Of a stretch of DNA of 64,000 nucleotides, positions 8,199-16,202 are shown in pieces. Both the position numbers and the translations under genes were made by a program. How positions within the stretch are numbered: the stretch's first letter is position 1; each line of letters begins with the position of its first letter. The notes under the pieces were generated by a model. It was not told where the DNA came from, searched no databases, and saw only the letters and a program-made list of their open reading frames with translations. The stretch comes from Streptomyces pyxinicus (lineage in GTDB: Bacteria > Actinomycetota > Actinomycetes > Streptomycetales > Streptomycetaceae), in the NCBI RefSeq assembly GCF_024753135.1, contig NZ_JANUGP010000028.1, positions 38,565-102,564 of the forward strand, given 5' to 3'.

Positions 8199-8534
8199 GT
8201 GCACCAGGCCCTGATCGTCGCCCGCATGGCCCCGGGTTCCGCCCCCGACATCGCGAAGGTGTTCGCGGAGTCCGACCGCGGAGAGCTGCCGCACCTCGTC
8301 GGGGTCACCCGGCGCAGCCTCTTCCAGTTCGGCGACGTGTACATGCACCTGATCGAGTCGGAGCGTGAGCCGGGACCGGCCATCGCCAAGGTCACCTCGC
8401 ACCCGGAGTTCCGGGACGTCAGCGAGCGCCTCACGGCGTACGTCAGCGCGTACGACCCGGAGACCTGGCGGTCCCCGAAGGACGCGATGGCGCAGCGCTT
8501 CTACCTCTGGGAGCGCGACGCCGCCCGCGCCTGA
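8199..8534 (+). CDS. whiE-ORFVII: TcmI-family polyketide cyclase, WhiE ORFVII type
   Basis: A 111-residue dimeric alpha/beta-barrel cyclase expected to close a later ring of the pigment skeleton. Typical features are VARMAPGSAPDIAKVFAESD near the N-terminus, TRRSLFQFGDVYMHLIE in the centre and SAMAQRFYLWE-like KDAMAQRFYLWE at the C-terminus. The start is GTG at 8199 behind ACAGGAGA. It is the last gene of the pigment operon and runs into a very strong hairpin. Confidence 0.92.
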   Translation: MHQALIVARMAPGSAPDIAKVFAESDRGELPHLVGVTRRSLFQFGDVYMHLIESEREPGPAIAKVTSHPEFRDVSERLTAYVSAYDPETWRSPKDAMAQRFYLWERDAARA

Positions 8535-8548
8535 GTCCCTCTTCCGGC

Positions 8549-8591
8549 CACCGGTGCCGGGCCCGCGTCCGACGCGGGCCCGGCACCGGTG
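8549..8591. terminator. Bidirectional terminator at the end of the pigment operon
   Basis: Perfect 20-bp arms (left arm 8549-8568, right arm 8572-8591) with a 3-base loop, centred between the convergent cyclase (+) and O-methyltransferase (-) genes. No U-tract follows on either side. Confidence 0.92.
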
Positions 8592-8610
8592 TGCCGCGGG
8601 GACGGTCAGC

Positions 8611-9675
8611 TCATCCGCGGACCGTGCACTCGAACGCGTGCAGGTACGGGTTGACCGGCCGGACCTCGCCGACGGCCAGACCGGCCGCCTCCAGCCGCTC
8701 CACCATGCTCTTCCTGGTGTGCTTGGCGCCGCCCACGTTCAGCAGGAGCAGCAGGTCCATCGCGGTGCTGAAGCGCATCGACGGGGTGTCGTCCACCAGG
8801 TTCTCGATGACGACGACCCGGGTGCCGGGACCGCCCGCCTCGATCACGTTGGCCAGCAGCCGGGCGGTGGACTCGTCGTCCCACTCCAGGATGTTCTTGA
8901 TGACGTAGACGTCCGCCTTCACCGGCACGGACACCCGCACGTCACCGGGCACGATGTGCGCGCGCTCGGCGAGGTCGCCGCCCGGCCGCAGCCGCGGTAC
9001 GGCGTTCTCCACGACCCGGGGCAGGTCCAGCAGGTGGCCCTCCATCGCCGGGTACTTGTCCAGCAGGCTCGCCACCACGTGGCCCTGGCCGCCGCCGAGG
9101 TCCGCGACGGAGGAGGCGCCGGACAGGTCGAGCAGCGCGGCCACGTCCCGCGCCGACTGCTCGCTGGACGTGGTCATCGCGCGGTTGAAGACGTCGGCCG
9201 ACTCGGGGGCTTCCTCGTTCAGGTAGACGAAGAACTCCTTGCCGTACAGGTCCTCGACGACGTTCCGGCCGGAGCGGACCGCCTCGTCGAGCCGGGGCCA
9301 GGCGTCCCAGGTCCACGGCTCGGTGCACCACAGCGAGATGTAGCGCAGGCTGTTCGGGTCGTCCTCGCGCAGCAGCCGGGACATCTCGGTGTGCGCGAAC
9401 GTCCCGTCGGGGCGCTCGGCGAAGACGCCGTAGCAGGACAGGGCGCGCAGCAGCCGGCGCAGCGGCTTCGGCTCGGTGCGCACCGCGGCCGCGAGGTGCT
9501 CCACGGTCATCGGGGCGTCCCCGAGGGCGTCGGCGACGCCCAGCCGGGCGGCGGCGCGGACGGCGGCGGCACAGGCCGCCCCGAACACCAGCTCCCGCAG
9601 CCGCATCGACGGCGGGGGCGAGGGGGGCGCGGGCTGCCCGTGCGGAGCGGACAGTTCGGCGGATGGTGCGGTCAT
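8611..9675 (-). CDS. SAM-dependent O-methyltransferase of the hydroxyneurosporene/DnrK class
   Basis: A 354-residue protein with an N-terminal winged-helix dimerisation domain (about 25-105) and a C-terminal Rossmann domain with the SAM motif DLGGGQGH at 192-199. It is likely to tailor the spore pigment, since it converges on the pigment operon. The segment where plant-type enzymes carry the catalytic His (pattern HDWxDE) reads ILEWDDE at 262-268, so the His is absent; the anthracycline methyltransferase DnrK also lacks it and works by proximity. A non-methylating role such as that of RdmB cannot be excluded. ATG at 9675 follows AAGGAAGG. Confidence 0.88.
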   Translation of the reverse strand: MTAPSAELSAPHGQPAPPSPPPSMRLRELVFGAACAAAVRAAARLGVADALGDAPMTVEHLAAAVRTEPKPLRRLLRALSCYGVFAERPDGTFAHTEMSRLLREDDPNSLRYISLWCTEPWTWDAWPRLDEAVRSGRNVVEDLYGKEFFVYLNEEAPESADVFNRAMTTSSEQSARDVAALLDLSGASSVADLGGGQGHVVASLLDKYPAMEGHLLDLPRVVENAVPRLRPGGDLAERAHIVPGDVRVSVPVKADVYVIKNILEWDDESTARLLANVIEAGGPGTRVVVIENLVDDTPSMRFSTAMDLLLLLNVGGAKHTRKSMVERLEAAGLAVGEVRPVNPYLHAFECTVRG

Positions 9676-9739
9676 GTGCCGCCTTCCTTCCTGGCATGGG
9701 CCCTGGGCGGGCCCGGGGTGGGGGAGTCCGGCCGTCCGG

Positions 9740-10831
9740 TCAGCACAGACCCGCGGGCCTGGAGGCCCGGCAGGTGTTGCCTTCGAAGACGTTGCGGCTC
9801 TTGGCGGTCTCCTGGTTCACCAGGTCGGCCGGGGTGTTGTGCTCCAGGCGGTTGCCGGTGACCCGGTTCTTCTCGCTGGTGACGCCCACGAAGCTCTTGA
9901 ACAGGACGATGCCGCCGGACAGCGGCGACTTGCCCGAGTGCCCGGTGACGACGTTCCGGGTGACCGTGACCTTCTCGGCGCCGGTCAGCACGATCCCGGA
10001 GCCCTGGAGGAAGGGCAGCCGGGCGGTCTTCGGGCAGTACTTGTTGTTGTTCTCGACCCGGTTGTCGCTGACGGTCAGCGCGCCCGCCTTGGGCTTGTTC
10101 TCGTCGCCGACGACGAAGACACCCGCGCAGTTGCCGGTGAGGTAGTTGCCCTCGACAGCGAGGTCGCGCAGCCGGCGGACGGTCAGCCCGATCCGGTTGC
10201 CCTCCAGGTGGTTGCCCGTGACCCGGGTGCCCTTGGTGTCGCGGGCGCCCTCCTCGGCCTTGACGTTGTTCGCGAGGAACAGGCCGGCGTCGCCGTTGCC
10301 CCGGGCGGTGTTGTCCTGGAAGTCGCCCCGGGTGGAGTGCTCTTGGGCGATGCCCCACTGCCCGTTGTCGTCGGCGGTGACCCGGCGCACGGTGAGCCGG
10401 TCGGTCCCCATGGACCACACCCCGGTCCGCGAGAACCCGGCGACCTTGAGGTTCGCGACGGTGACGTCCTTGAGGGCCTTGTTCTTCCCCCCGACGACAC
10501 AGATCCCGTTGCCGCCTTCGAGACAGCTCACGGAGGCCTTGGCGGCGGACTTCCTCTTGGCGGCCGCCTTCTTGGCCGGAGGCCGGATGACCGTGCGCTC
10601 ACCCATGCCGCGAAGGGTCAGCCCCGCCGTCCTCACGGTGACGCTCTCGCGGTAGGTGCCGGCCGTCACGAACACGGTGTCACCGGACTTCGCGGCGTTC
10701 ACCGCCTTCTGGATCGACTCACCGGGATGCACCACGAGAACCTGATGGGCGGCGGACGCCGGAGTGGTGCCGACGAGCCCGCCGAGGAGCGCCGTCGTGC
10801 ATGCGATGTACGTGATATGGCGTTTTGTCAC
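9740..10831 (-). CDS. Secreted right-handed beta-helix protein (NosD-like repeats)
   Basis: A 363-residue secreted protein. Residues 1-27 are a signal peptide (TALLGGLVGTTPASAA cleavage region). The rest is a parallel beta-helix: an initial segment of the type PGESIQKAVNAAKSGDTVFV and then repeated turns of the form N-x-x-x-x-N with hydrophobic ladders (GVWSMGTDRLTVRRVTADDN, GIVLTGAEKVTVTRN). Such folds bind or cleave polysaccharides, but no catalytic residues can be assigned. A Lys/Ala-rich insert sits near residue 87-98. The GTG at 10831 has no ribosome site; a TAGCCT box 7 bases upstream raises the option of a leaderless message. It lies inside the inserted block. Confidence 0.85.
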   Translation of the reverse strand: MTKRHITYIACTTALLGGLVGTTPASAAHQVLVVHPGESIQKAVNAAKSGDTVFVTAGTYRESVTVRTAGLTLRGMGERTVIRPPAKKAAAKRKSAAKASVSCLEGGNGICVVGGKNKALKDVTVANLKVAGFSRTGVWSMGTDRLTVRRVTADDNGQWGIAQEHSTRGDFQDNTARGNGDAGLFLANNVKAEEGARDTKGTRVTGNHLEGNRIGLTVRRLRDLAVEGNYLTGNCAGVFVVGDENKPKAGALTVSDNRVENNNKYCPKTARLPFLQGSGIVLTGAEKVTVTRNVVTGHSGKSPLSGGIVLFKSFVGVTSEKNRVTGNRLEHNTPADLVNQETAKSRNVFEGNTCRASRPAGLC

Positions 10832-10929
10832 ATTGCGAAGGCTAGAAGCGCATGACCCGACAACCCGCCGGATACTCCGTTCGGCGGCGTGTCACCGGGC
10901 CCTGGCGGTTCGGGCAGAGTAGGGCCACG

Positions 10930-11220
10930 CCGACGACTCGTACCGCCTTCGAAGAGCTGCCCGCAGACGTGCTTGCCGCCGTCGAAGGGCACATGGGCCG
11001 GAACCACCGGGCCGAGGCCGTGTCCGGCGGCCTGAACAGCGAGATCGCGGCCCGCCTGCATACCGATGCCGGCGCTTGCCACGTCACGGGTTTGCGCTCG
11101 GATCACCCTCGGGCGTGGACTCAGCGCCGGGAAGCGGAGGTGAATTCCTACCTCGCGGGCATCTCCCCTGAATTGCTGTGGAGGATCGAGGAGAGCGGCT
11201 GGGATCTGCTCGGCTTCGAG
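10930..11220 (+). pseudogene. N-terminal remnant of an aminoglycoside-phosphotransferase-like gene
   Basis: About 95 codons match, from family memory, the N-terminus of Streptomyces APH-fold phosphotransferases: FEELPADVLAAVE, SGGLNSEIAARLHT, LRSDHPRAWTQRREAEVN and LLWRIEESGWDLLGFE. The ATP-binding and catalytic lobe with the HGD.H..N motif should follow but does not; after residue GFE the frame continues as unrelated low-complexity sequence into the antisense of the next gene. No obvious start codon fits (ACG occupies the expected position). I read it as a truncated relic at the edge of the inserted block. Confidence 0.72.
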
Positions 11221-11340
11221 CCGGGGACTGATCCCGGTACGGAGCCGGTTGCGGAGTTCGCTGCCGAGGAGCCTCCAGGGCATGCGACGGCGCCCCCGTG
11301 TCGTCGTCACACGAGGGCGTCGCCAAGGAGTGCGGGCGGC

Positions 11341-11505
11341 GGTATGCACATGCCCTCGGGCACCGGGCCCAAGGGCACGGGCATGTTGTCCATCAGGTCG
11401 CCCAGGATACGGACCGTGCTCAGCGGCCCTTCGGCATGCGCATGCCCTTGGGCATCGGGCCCTTCGGGACCGGCATGTTGCTCATCAGGTCGCCGAGGGC
11501 GCGCA
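11341..11505. repeat. Duplicated 3' end of the DUF4191 gene
   Basis: Two related stretches of about 73 bp, 11341-11413 and 11433-11505, lie 92 bp apart. The right one encodes the C-terminus of the intact gene (LGDLMSNMPVPKGPMPKG). The left one, directly after its stop codon, reads LGDLMDNMPVPLGPVPEG on the same strand and then decays. Over the common core (CATCAGGTCGCC and flanks) most mismatches fall within single codons. Confidence 0.85.
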
Positions 11506-12109
11506 GGCGGTCGTTGGTGGCCGTGACCTGGGGGCCGGTGAGGACGCGGGGGAACTTCAGGAGGGTGGTGCGGAGCTTCTTCAGCTCGACCTGGCCCTCG
11601 CCGGTGCCCACGATGACGTCGTGCACGGGGACGTCCGCGACGATGCGGTTCATCTTCTTCTTCTCGGCGGCCAGCAGGGACTTCACCCGGTTCGGGTTGC
11701 CCTCGGCCACCAGCACGATGCCGGCCTTGCCGACCGCGCGGTGCACCACGTCCTGGCTGCGGTTCATCGCCACCGCCGGAGTGGTCGTCCAGCCCCGGCC
11801 GATGTTGTCCAGGACCGCGGCGGCGGCGCCCGGCTGGCCCTCCATCTGGCCGAAGGCGGCCCGCTCGGCCCGGCGGCCGAACACGACCGCGGTGCCCAGC
11901 ACGGCGACCAGCAGACCGAAGATCCCCAGGTAGACCGGGTGACCGATCAGGAAGCCGATCGCGACGAAGACGGCGAGGATCCCGATGCCGACGGCCGCGA
12001 GTACAAGACCGATCTTCTTGTCGGCCTTGCGGGTCATCTTGTACGTGAGGGCGATCTGCTTCAGTCGCCCTGCGTTCGCGGCGTCCGCCGCGGTGTCCTT
12101 CCTCGCCAT
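11420..12109 (-). CDS. DUF4191 membrane protein
   Basis: A 229-residue conserved actinobacterial protein. It has a short basic N-terminus, two adjacent transmembrane helices (about residues 34-54 and 58-77), and a soluble domain with VLDNIGRGWTTTPAVAMNRSQDVVHRAVGKAGIVLV that is characteristic of the family. The C-terminus is a Pro/Met/Gly/Lys-rich tail. Its function is unknown; it is usually found next to lipA in actinobacteria, as here. The start is ATG at 12109. Its last 25 codons are duplicated just downstream. Confidence 0.88.
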   Translation of the reverse strand: MARKDTAADAANAGRLKQIALTYKMTRKADKKIGLVLAAVGIGILAVFVAIGFLIGHPVYLGIFGLLVAVLGTAVVFGRRAERAAFGQMEGQPGAAAAVLDNIGRGWTTTPAVAMNRSQDVVHRAVGKAGIVLVAEGNPNRVKSLLAAEKKKMNRIVADVPVHDVIVGTGEGQVELKKLRTTLLKFPRVLTGPQVTATNDRLRALGDLMSNMPVPKGPMPKGMRMPKGR

Positions 12110-12169
12110 GCCACGAAGTCTACGTGGCCCACGGAGCGCCGACGACGGCAGTGCCCCGTGATCCCGGCG

Positions 12170-12367
12170 TCAGGGACGGGTGGCCGCCTGCTCCAGCACC
12201 CGCTCGGCCTCGACCCGGTCCTTCGCCCGGCGGCGGTCCTCCAGCACGGAGGTCCAGGCGTTGCGCCGGGCGGTGCGCTGGCCGGCGCTCATGAGCAGGG
12301 ACTCGACGGCCCGCAGGGCGTCGGTGACGGACGGGATGGCGGTGGCGCGAACCGGCGCGGCCTGCAT
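12170..12367 (-). CDS. Small conserved protein of unknown function
   Basis: A 65-residue protein beginning MQAAPVRATAIPSVTDALR, largely predicted helical and basic (ARRNAWTSVLEDRRRAKDR). The ATG at 12367 is preferred over an upstream start because a strong GAGGGGGGA purine block precedes it. A homologue sits in the same place between the DUF4191 gene and lipA in other streptomycetes, as I recall. No function can be given. Confidence 0.72.
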   Translation of the reverse strand: MQAAPVRATAIPSVTDALRAVESLLMSAGQRTARRNAWTSVLEDRRRAKDRVEAERVLEQAATRP

Positions 12368-12493
12368 GATCGAGGTCCCCCCTCGGAACGGGTGGTGTAC
12401 GGGGCGTGATACCAGAGTCACTGAATGGTGTTACCAGGGCGTGACCGACCGGTCAAACGCACATGAAACCTTGATACGGAACCCGGAAACGCT

Positions 12494-12544
12494 GACGCGG
12501 CCCTGACGGTCGCCCTCATCAGCGAGGACGTTCAGGGCCGCGTC
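12494..12544 (-). terminator. Hairpin downstream of lipA
   Basis: Perfect 13-bp arms GACGCGGCCCTGA and its complement enclose a 25-base loop, 53 bp after the lipA stop. The remaining gap to the small gene (12368-12493) probably holds that gene's promoter; nothing else is recognisable there. Confidence 0.65.
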
Positions 12545-12597
12545 GTCTCGGCCATTACTGGCCGGTAACTGCTTGTGCGTGATTTCACACGCTGGAC

Positions 12598-13563
12598 TCA
12601 CACCGCCTGGGCGGCGATGTACGCGCCACGCTTCTCGACGGCCATCCGGTACAGCCGCCCGGCACGGTAGGAGGAGCGCACCAGCGGGCCGGACATCACT
12701 CCGGAGAAGCCGATCTGCTCGGCCTCCTCCTTCAGCTCCACGAACTCCTGCGGCTTCACCCAGCGCTCGACGGGGTGGTGGCGCACCGAGGGGCGCAGGT
12801 ACTGGGTGATGGTGACCAGCTCGCAGCCCGCGTCGTGCAGCTGCCGCAGCGCCTCGCCGACCTCCTCGCGGGTCTCGCCCATGCCGAGGATCAGGTTCGA
12901 CTTGGTCACCAGGCCGAAGTCGCGGGCCTCGGTGATGACCTTCAGGGAGCGCTCGTAGCGGAAGCCGGGGCGGATCCGCTTGAAGATCCGCGGGACCGTC
13001 TCGACGTTGTGCGCGAAGACCTCGGGCCGGGACTCGAAGACCTCGGCGAGCTGCTCCGGGACCGCGTTGAAGTCGGGGGCCAGCAGCTCGACCTTGGTAC
13101 GGCCGTCCTCGCGCTCGGCGGTCTGCCGGTGGATCTGGCGCACGGTCTCGGCGTAGAGCCAGGCGCCGCCGTCCTCCAGGTCGTCGCGGGCGACGCCGGT
13201 GATGGTGGCGTAGTTCAGGTCCATGGTGACCACGGACTCGCCGACCCGGCGCGGCTCGTCACGGTCGAGCGCCTCGGGCTTGCCGGTGTCGATCTGGCAG
13301 AAGTCGCAGCGCCGGGTGCACTGGTCGCCGCCGATGAGGAAGGTCGCCTCGCGGTCCTCCCAGCACTCGTAGATGTTCGGGCAGCCGGCTTCCTGGCAGA
13401 CCGTGTGCAGGCCCTCGCTCTTCACAAGGCCCTGCATCTTCGTGTACTCGGGGCCCATTTTCGCCCGCGTCTTGATCCACTCGGGCTTGCGCTCGATGGG
13501 GGTCTGGCTGTTGCGGACCTCCAGGCGCAGCATCTTGCGTCCGTCGGGTGCGACTGCGGACAC
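12598..13563 (-). CDS. lipA: Lipoyl synthase
   Basis: Radical-SAM enzyme that inserts two sulfurs into octanoyl groups on carrier domains. Both iron-sulfur sites are complete: auxiliary cluster Cys56, Cys61 and Cys67 (CQEAGCPNIYEC) and radical-SAM Cys82, Cys86 and Cys89 (CTRRCDFC). The 321-residue reading starts at GTG 13563 behind GGGAG, giving the N-terminus SAVAPDGRKMLRLEVRNSQ, familiar from Streptomyces LipA. It lies 119 bp downstream of lipB on the same strand. Its clients in this window include the two lipoyl domains of the E2 gene at 28.9-30.7 kb. Confidence 0.97.
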   Translation of the reverse strand: MSAVAPDGRKMLRLEVRNSQTPIERKPEWIKTRAKMGPEYTKMQGLVKSEGLHTVCQEAGCPNIYECWEDREATFLIGGDQCTRRCDFCQIDTGKPEALDRDEPRRVGESVVTMDLNYATITGVARDDLEDGGAWLYAETVRQIHRQTAEREDGRTKVELLAPDFNAVPEQLAEVFESRPEVFAHNVETVPRIFKRIRPGFRYERSLKVITEARDFGLVTKSNLILGMGETREEVGEALRQLHDAGCELVTITQYLRPSVRHHPVERWVKPQEFVELKEEAEQIGFSGVMSGPLVRSSYRAGRLYRMAVEKRGAYIAAQAV

Positions 13564-13682
13564 GACCGGCTCCCTGTGACTTCGATTCTTCGGCGTACAC
13601 CAGGGTACGCCCGTGCTCCACGCGCCCTGCCGCTCAGGCCAACCCCGCAACCGCAGGGCGCATTCCCCGGGACGGGGCCGAG

Positions 13683-14480
13683 TCAGGCGGTCGCCCGCTC
13701 GATCTCCCGGGGCCTGAGGTCGGCGTTCTCCAGGATGTCCCGCAAGTGCCGCTCCACCACCGGCAGTACGTCCTCGACCGTGATCGCGCGGCCCAGTTCG
13801 TTCGCGAGCGAGGTGACGCCCGCGTCCCGGATGCCGCACGGGATGATCCGGTCGAACCAGACGTTGTCCGGGTTCACGTTGAAGGCGAAGCCGTGCATCG
13901 TGACGCCCTTGGCGACCCGGATGCCGATCGCGGCGATCTTGCGGTCCTCGCGCCGCTGCCCCGCGTTGGAGGGGGCGTACTCCGGGCCGTTGAGCCGGGG
14001 GTCGAACTCCTCGTCGGTCAGGCGGGGGTCGAAGTCGAGGGAGAGGCCCCCGAGCGCCGGCCGCCGCTCCACCGGGTCGCCGAGCACCCAGACGCCACTG
14101 CGGCCCTCGACCCGGGTGGTGTGCAGGCCGTACTCCGCGCAGGTGCGGATCAGGGCCTCCTCCAGCCGCCGGACGTGCGCGACCACGTCCACCGGGCGCG
14201 GGAGCTTCTGGATCGGGTAGCCCACCAGCTGCCCCGGCCCGTGCCAGGTGATCTTGCCGCCGCGGTCCACGTCGATCACCGGGGTCCCGTCCAGCGGCCG
14301 CTCGCTGTCCGCGGTGCGCCGGCCTGCCGTGTACACCGGGGGGTGCTCCAGGAGCAGGACGGTGTCCGGGACCTCGTCGGCGAACCGGGCCGCGTGCACC
14401 CGGCGCTGCTCGTCCCAGGCCTCCTGGTACGCGACGGCGTCCGCTCCGAACCCCATACGGACGAACCGCAGACCACTCAC
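13683..14480 (-). CDS. lipB: Octanoyltransferase
   Basis: Transfers octanoate from ACP to lipoyl domains, the step before LipA. Conserved parts are RGGKITWHGPGQLVGYP (residues 73-89), the catalytic Lys181 in RKIAAIGIRV and the nucleophile Cys215 in IIPCGIRD. At 265 residues it is longer than the E. coli enzyme because of an insert of about 40 residues (139-179) that contains FDPRL twice. The start is GTG at 14480 behind GGGAGGCG. It precedes lipA and is probably co-transcribed with it. Confidence 0.96.
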   Translation of the reverse strand: MSGLRFVRMGFGADAVAYQEAWDEQRRVHAARFADEVPDTVLLLEHPPVYTAGRRTADSERPLDGTPVIDVDRGGKITWHGPGQLVGYPIQKLPRPVDVVAHVRRLEEALIRTCAEYGLHTTRVEGRSGVWVLGDPVERRPALGGLSLDFDPRLTDEEFDPRLNGPEYAPSNAGQRREDRKIAAIGIRVAKGVTMHGFAFNVNPDNVWFDRIIPCGIRDAGVTSLANELGRAITVEDVLPVVERHLRDILENADLRPREIERATA

Positions 14481-14720
14481 GGCAAGCGCCTCCCTCGGTG
14501 ACCGGTGTGTCAGGCGCGTCAAGCGCCCACGCCACTGTACGTCCGACCGGCGGACGTCAGCCCCGAGGGCAATCCTCACACGATCGGATGAATGCCCGTC
14601 GAAGCGTGCGATCACCTGCTCACTCTCCGCTACATTCGCGCCGTTCGTGAGGCCATAAGGGCTGCTCAAAGGCAATCCGGGCACTTCAGCAGGCCCGGAA
14701 GGCAGGAGACCGCACCGCAG

Positions 14721-16181
14721 ATGACGGACCGACCCGCGCAGCGCACCCCCAACCGCCAGCTCGCCGCGCTCATCGCAGAGGCTGGGTTCTCCAACGCGGG
14801 TCTGGCCCGACGCGTCGACCAGCTCGGCCTGGAGCACGGGCTGGACCTCAGATACGACAAGACCTCGGTCACCCGCTGGCTGCGCGGCCAGCAGCCGCGG
14901 GGCACGACGCCCGCCCTCATCGCCGAGGTGTTCACGCGCCGGCTCGGGCGCCGGCTCACGGCACAGGATCTCGGTCTGGACGCCTGCGCGCCGGTGTACG
15001 CCGGGCTGGAGTTCGCGGCCACCCCGGAGGAGGCCGTCGACATCGTCGCCGGGCTGTGGCGCAAGGACTCCGGCAGCCACGCCGAGCTGCGCAAGATCGC
15101 CTTCACCCCGGCGGGGCTCGTGGTGCCCAGCCGGGACTGGCTGATCGGCAAGCCGGACGACAGGGTGGCCCGGGAACCGGCACCCCGGGTGCCCCCGCAG
15201 GGTCGGCCCGCCGCGACCCGGGTCCCGGCGCCGCCGCTCGCGCCACGCACCCGGGCGGCGGCCGAGCGCGGTCCCGGCCACCGGGTCGGCGGCGGTGACA
15301 TCGCCGCGCTGCGCTCGGTGGGCGAGCTGTTCCGCACCCTCGACGACCGCTTCGGCGGCGGGCACGCCCGGCAGGCGCTGGTGCGCTACCTGGAGCACGA
15401 GTGCGAGCCGATGCTGCGCGGCAGCTACGACGAGCCGACCGGCCGCCGCCTCTTCGGCGCCGCCGCCGACCTCACCCGGCTCGCGGGCTGGACGTCGTAC
15501 GACATCGCCGCGCACGGCCTCGCCCAGCGCTACTTCGTCCAGGCGCTGCGGCTCGCCCAGGCGGCCGGCGACCGGGCCTACGGCTCCTACGTCCTGGTCA
15601 CCATGAGCCGGCAGGCCGTCTACCTCGGGCACGGCAGGGAGGCCGTCCAGCTCGCCCGGGTCGCCCAGCAGGGGGTCGGCACCGGGGCCGCGCCGGTCGT
15701 CCAGGCACTGCTGCACGCCTCCGAGGCGCGGGCCCACGGGGTCCTCGGCGAGGTGCGGGCGTGCACGGCGGCGCTGGTGCGGGCCGAGCGGGCGCTGGAC
15801 GCCGCCCGGCCCGGGGACGAGGTGCCGTACTGGGCCAGGTTCTTCGACGACGCCCAGCTCGCGGACGAGCTGGGGCACTGCCACCGGGACCTCCAGCAGT
15901 TCCGGGCGGCGGCCCAGCACGCCGAGCGCTCCCTCCAGCTGCGCGCCCCCGCCTTCGCCCGCAGCCGCCTCTTCTGCCGGGTCGTCCTCGCCACGGCCCG
16001 CCTGGGCCTCGGCGAACTCGACCAGGCCTGCGCCCTCGCGGCGGAGGCGGCGGGCCAGGCCCTGGAGATGCGCTCCGCCCGCGCGATCGAGTACGTCAAG
16101 GACTTCGAACGGCGCCTGGAGCCCTACAAGGACGCGGCCCCGGCGCGGGGGTACCGCGAGAAGGTGGCGGCGCTGGGGTGA
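14721..16181 (+). CDS. HTH/TPR transcriptional regulator (NsdA-like)
   Basis: A 486-residue regulator-like protein. Residues 10-70 form a helix-turn-helix-like N-terminus (NRQLAALIAEAGFSNAGLARRVDQL ... SVTRWLRGQ). A Pro/Ala/Arg-rich linker spans about 145-190, and residues 200-480 are TPR-like helical repeats (ALRLAQAAGDRAYGSYVLVTMSRQA, HCHRDLQQFRAAAQHAERSL). The layout matches Streptomyces regulators related to NsdA, which affect sporulation and antibiotic production; the target here is unknown. ATG at 14721 lies 12 bases after AGGAG. It diverges from lipB across a 240-bp gap. Confidence 0.8.
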   Translation: MTDRPAQRTPNRQLAALIAEAGFSNAGLARRVDQLGLEHGLDLRYDKTSVTRWLRGQQPRGTTPALIAEVFTRRLGRRLTAQDLGLDACAPVYAGLEFAATPEEAVDIVAGLWRKDSGSHAELRKIAFTPAGLVVPSRDWLIGKPDDRVAREPAPRVPPQGRPAATRVPAPPLAPRTRAAAERGPGHRVGGGDIAALRSVGELFRTLDDRFGGGHARQALVRYLEHECEPMLRGSYDEPTGRRLFGAAADLTRLAGWTSYDIAAHGLAQRYFVQALRLAQAAGDRAYGSYVLVTMSRQAVYLGHGREAVQLARVAQQGVGTGAAPVVQALLHASEARAHGVLGEVRACTAALVRAERALDAARPGDEVPYWARFFDDAQLADELGHCHRDLQQFRAAAQHAERSLQLRAPAFARSRLFCRVVLATARLGLGELDQACALAAEAAGQALEMRSARAIEYVKDFERRLEPYKDAAPARGYREKVAALG

Positions 16182-16202
16182 CCGGTGCGGTGGCCCCCGG
16201 TC

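Noticed and set aside
11220..11526. C-terminal part of the plus-strand frame that begins in the phosphotransferase stump
   Set aside because: It runs antisense into the DUF4191 gene and has no homology; only the N-terminal part is a relic.
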